Below, piece after piece: positions 47,557-64,000 of a DNA stretch of 64,000 nt (position 1 is the stretch's first letter; every line of letters begins with the position of its first letter). The notes beneath the pieces were generated by a model. The model was not told the DNA's origin. It did no database searches and saw only the letters and a program-made list of their open reading frames with translations. The DNA is taken from positions 1,018,330 through 1,082,329 of the forward strand of contig JACDOX010000030.1 in the NCBI GenBank assembly GCA_014549065.1, given 5' to 3'. The position numbers were made by a program, and so were the translations under genes. This stretch comes from Cardinalis cardinalis (Eukaryota > Chordata > Aves > Passeriformes > Cardinalidae).

Positions 47557-49192
47557 GATCCCATTTGTTTTGTGCAATATGTCACCATTATTTGATGCAA
47601 GTAAAATATAGATCTATAAATATACCGCTCTGACTCAAGTCCCATTTCAAGTATGATTGCGGAGTCCAGTATGGTAAAGGGAGAGGTTCCCCTGAGAGGG
47701 AGCTTGGGGAGAGGTTTGGATCCAGCAGGCAGAGTCTGCTCCTGGCTTGCTGGGAATGTGGAACAGCAATAACACGCATATGGAGTCTGCAGTGCACCAG
47801 TTCTGCCCTTCAGAGCGGGCTACACTTGGAGCAGATGGGATGGTTGGAGTGGCTGTACAGTGCATGGGGGAAGAGTCCTTCCTCCTCACATTTCACCAGC
47901 CCCCCTCCTTTGCTTCCTCTTCCCCACAGTGTGCTGGAAGCGAAAGGAAAGTGTGTGCTTGCACTGGTGGGTGGGCTGACTGCTTCTCCCAGTTCTTCCT
48001 CCGTGGTAGCCTGGTCTTCTGCTTCCCTGAAGGACATCCTCCTCTGCCCCATGCTAAAACAGACCAGAGCACCCTGTCTCCGTGGCTCTGGTGAGCCTGG
48101 GTAGACCAGGAGGGGTTTTGCCACTCCAGGCTTTGATTAATGGTGTTGTGTGCCCACGGGTCAGTACAGCCACNTCTCTGGGACCGGAAGGAGTGACGAG
48201 CCAGTGTGCATTGCTTCCACAGGGATCCAGCCACAGCNAGCAGGAGGGGGCTGTGAGGTGTCCAGCAGCACTGGGGTTCAGATGGAGCAGGTGGAAGAGG
48301 TGACGTGCCCTGGCAGGGTGCACCTGCAGAGCATGCAGGGCTCTGAACACAGGTTGCTAGTGGAACACCCTGCAAGGCTGGGCTGGCTGCCAGCTTGTTT
48401 CCTGATGGCAGGGATCACACCATCCACAGGCACAGTGGATGCACGACCTCCGGTGTCATCTTCCTCGCCCAGGAATACCCACTGTGACGGGTTAGAGCAG
48501 GTTACCATGGCAATGTGCGCTCTCCCCTGGAGACAGCATTTTATCCCACTTCCAGTGATACAAAATGAGTCCTTATGTTGAGTTCCTTTCATTTTTTTTT
48601 TTCCCTCACTCTTTTTTTTTTTCCCTGTCAGGTCAGAATGAGCTAAGACTAATAGGAGGCACTGCAGTCTGAGGGCTTTAACATCTGATTGGGGGAAGTC
48701 ACCCTAGATGACAGTGGCAGTGTGCACAGCTGTGTGTGTGTGAGCACACTCAGGTGCAGCTGTGGGTGTCACTGGACACCCCAGGGATGGTGAAGGGAGT
48801 GCATGTGGGCTCTGCTGCCTTCCGTGCCAGACCCTTCCTGGGCTCTCCCACATGTGCCACACTGTGCTCCAGGTTCTAGCTTTCACCTCAAGACCCTCCA
48901 TAACTCTGCCCACTATTTTTGGTCACCTTGGCTGCATCACCCTGTTCCACACACCACGCTGGCCCCCNTGCTAGCCATGGCAGCTCCTGGGTTGTGTGAC
49001 TTCTTCCCCGACACCTTCCCCTAGGCTCACACTACTCAGCANGGCTTACACTCCTGGTAAGCCACCTCCTCCTTCAGTCTTTCCTGATGACCCACTTCTG
49101 ATCTGCCAATCAAACATTTCTAAATGGAGGCTTCATATCCTTACCCTCTCCATTTATTTGAGAAGACATNAAATAGATAAGAACACACCTTC

Positions 49193-49212
49193 TTTTTTTT
49201 TTTTTTTTTTTT
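49193..49212. repeat. T20 homopolymer
   Basis: An uninterrupted run of 20 T. A second, interrupted T-rich run lies at about 48591-48620. Confidence 0.95.
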
Positions 49213-49510
49213 GCTGTGTACTTATTTCCACAAACTGGTGCTGTAATCTCAATAACTTTGCCTCTCTCCATCCTCTTCTGCCAGTTCCCACTGGCCCTGC
49301 ACTATGGCTGAGATGTTTTTGTTACTCCTCAGTGGCGTGTGCATGTTTTTTGTCTGAAGCAGAAAGTGATACACGCTACTATGATCAGGGTAAGGTAAAG
49401 TGGCTGGATGTATCCATGGCTGCATGCAGAGGGCAGGTCAGCATGGGCATGAGTGGTAGCTCTGCATGTGCAGGTGGGGTGCCTGGATGCCTGGAGCTGG
49501 GACTGGCTCT

Positions 49511-49560
49511 GTGTGTGTGTGTTGGGATCAGAATGAGTCAGTGTGTGTGTGTGTGTGTGT
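49511..49560. repeat. GT-rich microsatellite
   Basis: Two GT runs, 49511-49521 and 49541-49560 (ten units), separated by about 20 nt. Confidence 0.95.
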
Positions 49561-50029
49561 ACAGGAGGATGACTCTGTGCTGTGCACCTGCAGCAGATGA
49601 TGTGTGTGTCAGCTCAAAGGTTTGGATTTGGCCAGGAGCAAAAAGAGGGACACTGTGCTCCCTGGCAGTGTGTTAGGGTGATACAGTCATCTTTCCACCT
49701 CTAAAAGTGAGAAATCTACCACTGACTGTTGCCCTACCATAGGGACCTTGCCTCCCTTCTGATGGAATCTTGGCAGCTCTGATTTGTAGGGTAGGCAGCA
49801 GCTTCGTGTCACACAACAGCAGTGACCTAACGGTGAGGCATGGACACTTCTGGTGTCCTGCTCCCCACATAAGGTTTCACACAGCTGCTCTCTGTTTGCA
49901 CAGAACTCTTGACAGGACACAGGATGACTCAGGACCGAAGCTGAGAGGATGACACAGGGTCCCAGAAGGTGCCAGCTGCCTTTGCAGCAGGCATGTTAGG
50001 GAAGCTCTGTGCAAGGGCATGAGGCACAG

Positions 50030-50278
50030 CAAGCACTCGAGGTCTGACTCTACTTTATTTGTCTGGGAGGGCCCAAGGGTGAAAGGGCACAAAATGGGCC
50101 TGGGGCAGAGGAAAAGAAATTGAGCCAGGTGCCCTGACCCCCCAGAAGCATGTTGTACTACTTGGGTGAGTGGAGCAATAGCACAGTCTGTCTGGGAAGA
50201 TGTATTTTGGGAGGACCCCATGCTTGACTGCTCTCAGGTATCTTTTTTCATCGCTGTCCCTTCCTTCCTAGTACAGTT
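50030..50278 (-). other. LRTM2: LRTM2 3' UTR (inferred)
   Basis: Sequence after the TGA (50279-50281). An AATAAA signal occurs on the minus strand at 50054-50059, so cleavage is expected close to 50030-50040. The end is inferred, and longer transcripts are possible. Confidence 0.6.
50054..50059 (-). promoter_or_regulatory. Candidate LRTM2 polyadenylation signal
   Basis: The plus strand reads TTTATT, giving canonical AATAAA on the minus strand 220 nt past the LRTM2 stop codon. Confidence 0.65.
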
Positions 50279-56670
<6,392 letters not shown>

Positions 56671-56765
56671 CGTGCTCTTCTCCGGCGTGTCTTCACATCC
56701 AACAGCCAGCCTGGCCCTCGGCCCCACAGGGAGAGGGAATGACCTTGTAGCCTGCCTGCCAGGTC

Positions 56766-58218
56766 CTGTAGAGGGAAAGCAGAGCTGAGCAGATGACATT
56801 CACTTCCCTGGGTGCTGAGCTCAGAGCTGTCCTTTCCCCTCCCCAATTAGTGTTTTGCCTTTGAGGCATCAGTTCTGTTTTGGAGGAGAAATGGAGGGTG
56901 TTTCAGGAGGCGCAGCATTAATTCATTTTGAACCTCGCGGTGCAGAACTAAAACCTGATTCACCTAAGTGCCAGAGAGAAGTTTGTGCTTGAATAGCCTG
57001 CCATGGNAGCTACATTAGCTTCATGCTCAAGGTTAACCTGATGAATTGCTAAGGTGACCCTGCCAGGGCAGCAGAGTCCGGCTCATTCCCGTCGCCTCCA
57101 CGCAGGCTGGTGCCACCTGTGCATCCTCTGCCTGACGCACGGCTCAGGCTCGCTGAGATCTGGGCACCAGCGGCTGCCAAGCCGCTTCTCTCCCCGCTCC
57201 TCCTCCCCCCCTCTACCACACCCGTCCCCCCACCCCCCGTGCCGTATTCCCTACCAGCACTTCCTGTCTGTTTTAAGGTAAAATGGATGTGGTGGCTAGA
57301 GCAGCACAGCTTCAGCTTGGGGATTTCCCACTGCAGCAACTGCAGGAGCTGAAGAGCGAGTGAGCCTCNGAGGAGAAGGATAAGGAAGGACCTGAGGCGG
57401 GGGAGACTGAGTGGGAGTGTTGAAAAGAGAGGAATTGCATCTTAATTAGTAGAAGGAAAAATCCTCAGTCTAATTAGAAACCCAAAGACCATAAAACTCT
57501 CCCCTGACAGTAAGTGACTGACAACAGGTTTCANCTTCCCTCCCGCTTCCCTTTTGGATACAAGGAGGCAGGAAAAATGAAAACACCACAAATCCTTCTG
57601 TCCCCCTGTGTACTCTCTGACGTGCCACCCACAGTCACAGCAGCAGATAGATGGACACATTTCAGCCAGAGTACAGAAATAAGCCATCCTCCATCCCCTC
57701 TGAGGGGCTCTGACAACATCCACAGCGGCTGTTTCAGCTGGGTGCTGCACAGCCACCAGGACACTCTCCCCACACACGTGCCAGGTGCCTACCCTCCCCC
57801 AGGCTCCCAGACTGATTTATTTTACATGGGAATGTAAACCACCAGGAAATATCAAAATTAGCATCTTGATGAAAATTACGAGCAGGTTCAGTACCTAGGC
57901 TAGCACATTTGCAAGGCTATTTAAGTATTTACCTGAATGCCAATGCACCAAACACCTCTCATAGTACAGAAACCGATTCAGCCTTCATCTGCTGCAGCCC
58001 CCCACTCCCCAAACTGAGCTGGAGCCCTTTCTCTGCAGTTCCCAATGAAGGAGCAGCTGCAACAAATAGCTGTCCCCNTTTGGTGCTTGCGCTCGACCTG
58101 ACCGAGGAGACTTTCAGCCTCCCCCACAGAAACCTCTCCATCCTAAATGCCGCCCCTGAAGTCTCCTGTCCCCGCCTGTCCATATGGAAAAGGAGGATGA
58201 AAAGCTGCAGGCACTTAC
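56766..58218 (-). other. LRTM2 5' UTR intron
   Basis: 1.45 kb between the proposed noncoding exon and the first coding exon. It contains a GC/CpG-enriched stretch at 57054-57245 with C-runs (G-runs on the LRTM2 strand), possibly an alternative first exon or promoter. No repeat was recognised. Confidence 0.55.
57054..57245 (-). promoter_or_regulatory. CpG-enriched, G-run stretch in LRTM2 5' intron
   Basis: CG-rich sequence (gctcattcccgtcgcctcca, ccagcggctgccaagccgct) and long C runs at 57206-57239, giving consecutive G6, G6 and G3 runs on the LRTM2 strand. It could serve as an alternative promoter. The role is inferred. Confidence 0.35.
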
Positions 58219-58312
58219 CTGGAGGGGTTCTGCCTGCAGCCACTTCCACCCGAGTCCCCGGACACTGCCCAATTACAGCCTCTTCCTTCCCTCTCCCTCC
58301 TTGACTTTCAGT
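58219..58312 (-). other. LRTM2: Proposed LRTM2 noncoding exon 1
   Basis: The minus strand reads aacccctccag|gtaagt, a perfect CAG|GTAAGT donor at 58213-58218. A TATA-like element lies about 30 nt upstream of 58312. The exon is inferred: only the donor and promoter context are seen, and the 5' end is estimated. Confidence 0.55.
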
Positions 58313-58337
58313 CCCCAGCAGCAGCTTTCCGTGTGCT

Positions 58338-58345
58338 CTATTTAA
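58338..58345 (-). promoter_or_regulatory. TATA-like element for LRTM2
   Basis: The minus strand reads TTAAATAG in the context gagttaaatagagcac, positioned to start transcription near 58310. Confidence 0.45.
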
Positions 58346-58466
58346 CTCCCTCCAGCACTGGAATAAACGGCAGAGTTAAGCTGACAGCCACAGAGCCTTA
58401 TCTGCCTGCTGGATAGCGCCAGTCGATCAGCTCCAAATCCCGTTGCCAAATGATCACGTCCTTGCT

Positions 58467-58483
58467 CTCAGCATCAGGGGCAG
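58467..58483 (+). promoter_or_regulatory. RE1 (REST/NRSF)-like motif upstream of LRTM2
   Basis: CTCAGCATCAGGGGCAG fits the 17-base RE1 consensus NTYAGMRCCNNRGMSAG at all but two positions. It lies about 150-170 nt upstream of the proposed LRTM2 start. REST silences neuronal genes outside neurons (established knowledge). Its use here is inferred. Confidence 0.4.
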
Positions 58484-61400
58484 CCGCCTGCCATGCTCTG
58501 CCTTTCCCTCTTCCCCACCTTCACTCCATCTAACTTTGTCAGGGTTATAGATAGCTCTGTTCCTTGTGCTCTTGCCTTTTGGCTCTGTTTTGTAACACCC
58601 CATCTGTATCAGCTGGCTTCGCTCCAATTAGGGGGGCTAAGCAATTTAAAAAAAAAAAAAAACAACAAAACTAGCTTCCTTGGGTGCTTTATGACATGGT
58701 TTCCCTCTGTGGTGTCCCCTCAGCCCCCACTCAGGCCATGCACTGGTGTCTCTCGCAGTGCTCTGTGCAATTCATCCAGGCTGTCCCCAGGCAGCAATGG
58801 GGGCTGAGGGCAGGGCAGGGCTGGCACACTGGGCATGAGGATGGGGACAGGGTCAGGGTCCACCCCCGGCTCCTTCTGCTCCAGCAGGGCCAGTCCAGCT
58901 CTTGCACTCATTTCTGGTACCTCACGGGCGCCTCTTTCCCTCAGGCAGCACCAAGGCTCAAGCAGAGAGTGCAGGGTGGGAGGAGCAGCCATGTATAAAT
59001 AAGCCTTTTCCCTATGTTTAGAATTTATTACAGTGCATAGTGATTAACACCTGTTCAGGCTTTAATGTCAGTCTCCTGCACTGCAACATGCACTGAGATG
59101 GAGGGGCCTTGATAAACCCAAGATTATTTTAAAGCATGTCACATATATGCCACACTCCCCACTCCATAGATAGCAGCCACCCTGTGTGCACTCATACACG
59201 TGTTTCCAAGACTTAAAAGCAGCTACCTTCATGTACAAATGCACAGTCACCAACCTAGCTTACATTTACAAATGTGTGCATGGAGCTGGGCTTGCACATG
59301 TTCCAGGGACTCTTCTCTAACCCATATTTATTAACCTCCACGTCTTCCACAAAGCTGCCTGCTTCTCCAAGCACACCATATGCCCAGGTGGCAGAGCAAT
59401 AGATTTGGAATACACAGAGGTTCTTGGCTGCTGAAAGGTGAGGGTCAATGAGCTTCTGCATTTATACCTTGAAGAAGTATGTTCATGGAAAAATTTTAAT
59501 TCCAAAGATCCAGAAAAAAACCCNTTTCTCCTACGCATCTACTGCCCATAAGAACATTATGCCCTTAGTGATTAATATTCCACAGTCAAGAGACAGCAAG
59601 GAGGCAGAGAGGATTTTTAAGAGTTTCTTTTTTAAAGATTTCCTCTGACTTGTCTTGAATTCTGACTTAATTAGCAGTTTTCTTGTGGCCCAAGAGATGC
59701 CTTCTGCTCTGCAGAGCACCAGGCCAACTTCACAACTGCTGCCAGTGCAGCACTGGGAACGTGTAATCTTGGGGCAAATAGCACCTGCCCACACCTCCAG
59801 CCTCTCCAAAGCAGCACCAGATGTGTCTGGCTGCTTTCAGCCTGACAGCCAGGGATTTTTCCAGCAGCCAGGACTCTGCCAGACCTAGGAGTGCTCCCTG
59901 TATGTCCCCAACTCAACAAGAGAGGCACCATGCCATCTGTTCTGAGCTTGCCTGGCATTGTTTCAGTCTGGGGGCTCGAGGCTGGTCAGCTTTGCTGGAG
60001 CTCTGAATGCTCGGAAGTCACACAAGGGCTCCACAAATCAGGCATTTGTCTTTCTCATGGGCTTTCTAGATGATTCCTTCTCCCTAGAGCAACATGTCAG
60101 CTGAATGTCCTGTTGTCCATGGGGCACAGAGGCCAGAGCTTTCTTCCATGTGCTTGGAGCTGAATGTCTTTGCACATTCTTGAGAAAGCAGGGTTGCCTG
60201 TGGGGCTGGTGATGGCCTGTTCCTATTGCTGTTTCAAATAGGACAGCAAAAGACAACTGTTTTCGTTTCAGCTCGAAGCAACAAAATGAAGTCATCCGTT
60301 TCTGACCCATGGGCTCCAGTGGCCAAAAATACACCCAGCTGAAGTGCCACTTGGACATTTGGCCTGCTGTCAGACTCTAGAGGACTCTCTAATGAGGATT
60401 CCCCTAATTAGATTGAACAGGGAACTGGGGGATGCAGAGGGGATTGTAATGACTCCGCAGCACTTGCCAGGGCCTGAAAACTCCAGCAGGCACTATTCCT
60501 GCTCCTCTGTGCCCAGACACCAGTCATGTTTGCAGTATCACCCCAAAGCTGTAGCTTTTGTGGGGAGGGTCCCAAGGAGCATGCTAGAAGGGCAGGGAGG
60601 GTTGCAGTTTGCTGTATCCACATACTGGCTTAGTATCTCTTCCCAATTCTGTGTCACCTTCTATCCAAAGCTTGCCATGTGCTCTATGAATGGCTCTTAC
60701 AGTGGCTGTCAGGGGTGTTATTTTGTTTAATGACCCCCAGAAGTAAGGCTGAGGTAAGAGCCAGTAGTGCTTCCGCTCTGGGTAGGTGGATAAATCCATC
60801 CCATTCTCCAAACAACAGCACCGAGGCTAGAGACACAGGGGACTGTGTCACTAGGATGAGACACTGTCAGAGACAGAGCCCAGCAACCTCTGTCTCTGAT
60901 TATCTCTCCAAGTCCCTTGCACTAACCCTTGGATCATGGCTGGGGGATCAGACTCCGTTAACAGCTTGGCTTATGAGCACTGGCAGGGCATGTGGGTGAC
61001 CCATATTANAGAAGGGTAGGTAGCAGAGACTGCAACAGATGCCAGCAATGAATTATCAGAAAGNATGCACAGACTTTCATCCCTCCCCCACACTCTCCTT
61101 CATGGCAAAGTCCCTTTCCCCTTTCCAATGCTGAATTGCTTTACGCTTTATCAGAAAAGCAGCAGCATGAGGGAGGGCATGGAGGACGCTTTAAGGAGAT
61201 TATCTTCTTTCCTTCCCCTTTCCTTGTTGCTTTTAGGATCCATGTTTTATTGCTATCACCCCATAATGGAGAGAGACAGTGGTACCCCAGCATTTAGTGA
61301 CCAGCACATGTTTTCCGTGCATGTCCCTTCATCTGCCCTTGGTGGGGCCACATAATCTGTGTGGCCTGACTGCACACCACAAGTGGCTTTAGATGGCATG

Positions 61401-64000
61401 GAGACCTCACCCATTCAGGTCCCCCAANAGACCTGCTAGTGGTGCAAATTTTTGATCCCAAGAGATGACATTGTCTCAGTGGCAGCCACTCTCTGTTGTC
61501 TCTTTGGAANGCAAAAGCACTCAGAGGTGGCAGAGAAGCTCAGCAATGCTGTAGCAACATCCAGTGTGTGTCACTGCTCCAGTGAGCTTCCCAGCTGAGG
61601 AGCTGGGGGCTTTATTTGCAGCACTTGCTGATGTATTAGCACATGTGTTCAAGATTCATTAGTGTTGTGCTGTCACAATCGATGGAAAGCACATTTTAAA
61701 TTCATACAAGAAACCCAGCTGCAGAAGGAATAGTGCCCTCTGACTTGCAGTGATCAATCACAGCTAAGCAAAACACCACATACAGGAAGCTGTAAAGCAA
61801 GCAGAAAAAGTGTAAAATCCACTTGGTCTTGTAAAGGACTCTGCCACATTCCTGGCCTGATGTGAACAAAAACCTCACCCTTTGTGATATGAAAAGGTCA
61901 AAAAGCTTCTGATTTTTGGATTGGCAATGTAGGCACCTCTGAAATAAAAATGTGTTGATGGTAAAAAATATTTCCTCCTCAGGACCCTCCAAGAAAGATC
62001 AACTTTATTCTATTTTATGGAAGGGTAGGTGATGCAGGTAAAACTGGCTGCTGATTTTGGCTGGCTGAAATTTCTGCTGCCTCGCTTTTGATACTTCATC
62101 ATTAGTCCACATCAGTTCCCCACTCACTGNGGATTTTCAAAGCTGTCAAGTGCAGCGTTTGCACTTGGGGTTGTAAATGCTGTTCTGTCCTGCAGAGAGT
62201 ATTTGTAGGCCTTATCAAAGCTACACAGAATAAAAGATTTTTGGCCAGGTTTTCCCAAAGTTTCCTGGCAGGCCTGTGGCAAAAACAGGAGAGAAGCCAG
62301 TTTTCTTGATTCTTCNTTCCGTAGCTTAAGCAGAAAACACTATTTGTATCCCAAGCCTCCCTGACCAATGCACAATAATGAGACTGGGAAATTCTGGAGG
62401 AGCTGGAAATAACCAAGGGCNTAAAGCCTCAGCAAATCCTCAGAGAAATACAGAGCAGAGGAAGGGGAGATGNAGAGGGTAGCACTGCTGGGAAAGACCC
62501 AGATTGCTGTGGAGATGTGGAATTCCTTGGGAAGCTGTGGAAGCAGGTGGAGAGAGCGGGATATCCAACCAGGAGTGACAGGAAAGTCCCAGCACAGCGA
62601 AAAGTGTGGCATATGGAGGAGGCCCAGAGCAGCAGCAGGAGGAGAGCTGAGGGGGCAGCTGACAGGAAGAAATCCAGCCATGTGTGTGCCAGCATCTTCT
62701 CCGAGTCCTAGGGAACGCGACAGACCACGTGCATGCTTCCTCCCTGCAGAGCGGAGGCAGCTGAGAAGGGAAGCGGGTGAGGGAGTGGGAGAGGGGCTCA
62801 GAGGAGGGACACGTGAGCTGACTACCCAGTTTCCTCCTCTTTTTCTTGCCACAGGGTGATGTTTTTGTTCTTCTCACACTGTTGGCAAAAATTGGTAACC
62901 AAGTGAGATGTGGAGGGGGGTTCTACATGAAGGTTGAGATAACATTTTCTGATCCAGCCGGGAACAGTTGGCTGTGGGTGGTGGCTTGTCACCAGCCCTG
63001 CCAGTTCTAATCCAGATCCCAGTTTTTCTCATTCTCTCAGCTGTGGAGTGAAGAGCCTTCCCTACAACTTTAATTTCCTGCAGGGGTTAATCCCATGGTA
63101 AGTGGTAGCTCAGGCCTTTAATCCTTTTGCTCAGTCCCTTGACAGAAGGACTGCAGGTCTAAGGGAGGCACCCTTCTGCTCCCAGTTCCCCCTCTACACC
63201 CCACAGGCATCCTCCAGCTCATTGCCATTTAAAATGCTGCTCCCTGCTTCCTGGCAAGCCTATCCTGGGGGTGTGGGTGGGTGGTACAACCAGGAAAAGG
63301 TTGCAGGCAGAGAAGACAGCTTGGTGGGAGANTCCTGGTTCTGTGGTCCTCATTCCCATCGCTACTGTGCTCACAGGTATTTTCTGCACGTCTTGGCTGG
63401 ATGGTGCTCTGAATCCTAAAGTATTCTTTTTCTTGTTTTTATTTGGGGGGTGTTCAAGAAGGAAGATGTGTATGGGCCCACATTTGTGAAGGATTCTCTG
63501 AGGGGTCAAAAATTTTAACATGGCCCAGTATCTTCCCTGGGTCTCTTACTTAGAGTCAAAGGATGCAGCAGATCTTTAAGAGGGAAGGTGCCAGCATGTC
63601 TGAGATAAGATACATTTACACTAACAGAGTAGTAGGTGGAGATGCATCAATTTAGCAGCAAGATAGAAAAGTGTAAGTTTTTGATCAATATAAGCTCTGT
63701 CCCTGGACAGAGCCAGGCCAGATTTCTGTTGAACAGCATGACCAGACTTCCAAATCAAGNGGCTTCCAGATCAATATCAAGAGACCCTTGTTACATCTTT
63801 TGGGGGTCAAGCCACTTCAGCCATGAGCCTTTTCTCCTTGTGGTTTCTCATTCCAAAAATGAGGCAAGCTTTTACAAGCCGGGGTGATCCCTTGCACACA
63901 AAATGCCCCACACTTGCTTGTTTCCCGTCATTAATTTCTTCATTAGCCCAAAAACTGGTTTTGCTTTTTTCATTGCCTGCATTTTGAAATACACTGGGTC
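58484..64000 (+). other. CACNA2D4 large intron, part after LRTM2
   Basis: 5.5 kb with no recognised coding exon on either strand, an A15 run at 58648-58662 and no clear transposon. Open frames near 62.4-62.9 kb are GA/CT-rich and look like chance. The next CACNA2D4 exon must lie beyond the window. Confidence 0.6.
58648..58662. repeat. A15 homopolymer
   Basis: Fifteen consecutive A followed by caacaaaa. No attached SINE or LINE body was recognised. Confidence 0.9.

Larger units (their letters stand above)
32374..50029 (+). other. CACNA2D4 large intron, part before LRTM2
   Basis: 17.7 kb without a recognisable coding exon on either strand. It holds a solo LTR (33886-34457), CR1-like remnants near 42340-42500 and 43855-44370, and an RFX/AP-1 motif cluster near 39420-39600. 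It also has a degenerate 36-bp repeat near 46171, a CA microsatellite at 47517 and T/GT-rich tracts at 49193 and 49511. Many open frames of 60-160 codons here look like chance. Confidence 0.6.

Noticed and set aside
48996..49676. 226-codon plus-strand open frame
   Set aside because: It runs through a poly-T tract and GT microsatellites, has low-complexity translation and shows no domain.
63095..63145. Resemblance to a mammalian SINE opening (gtggtagctcaggcctttaa)
   Set aside because: Only about 20 bases match, with no SINE body or A-tail. Birds lack that family, so it is coincidence.

Overview
This window is vertebrate nuclear DNA, most probably from a songbird or another bird. The evidence is spliced coding exons with GT-AG introns, many CR1 retrotransposon pieces, and two solo LTRs of avian ERVL-like type. 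Isolated single N bases are scattered throughout. No bacterial features, tRNA, rRNA or CRISPR arrays were seen. The N bases that fall inside coding exons all lie at third codon positions, so they look like masked polymorphisms rather than failed reads.

Plus strand, 2.5-32.4 kb: sixteen consecutive internal exons (1,393 coding nt) of CACNA2D4, the alpha2delta-4 auxiliary subunit of voltage-gated calcium channels. They join in frame without gaps. They run from the second half of the von Willebrand factor A domain through the Cache region into the extracellular alpha2 part. The start of the gene lies before base 1 and the C-terminal exons lie beyond base 64,000. The intron after the last visible exon is at least 31.6 kb long.

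Minus strand, 50.0-58.3 kb: LRTM2, a single-pass leucine-rich repeat membrane protein, nested antisense inside that large CACNA2D4 intron as I recall it being in mammals. I could assemble a complete 370-residue reading frame from three coding exons. They are 56604-56670, 52219-52809 and 50279-50733. A probable noncoding first exon ends at 58219. A TATA-like element, an RE1 (REST)-like motif and an AATAAA signal frame the gene.

Repeats and other features: CR1 fragments occur in both orientations. A G-poor segment near 11.93-12.13 kb looks like a nuclear copy of mitochondrial control-region DNA. A CpG-island-like block lies just before a CACNA2D4 exon at 28.2 kb. Two solo LTRs (30359-31030 and 33886-34457) each have a perfect 5-bp target duplication and lie antisense to CACNA2D4. 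An env-like retroviral fragment sits in the first coding intron of LRTM2. Several short tandem repeats are present, and a perfect RFX X-box palindrome with an AP-1 site lies at 39.5 kb. The remaining sequence is intronic and gave no recognisable gene.
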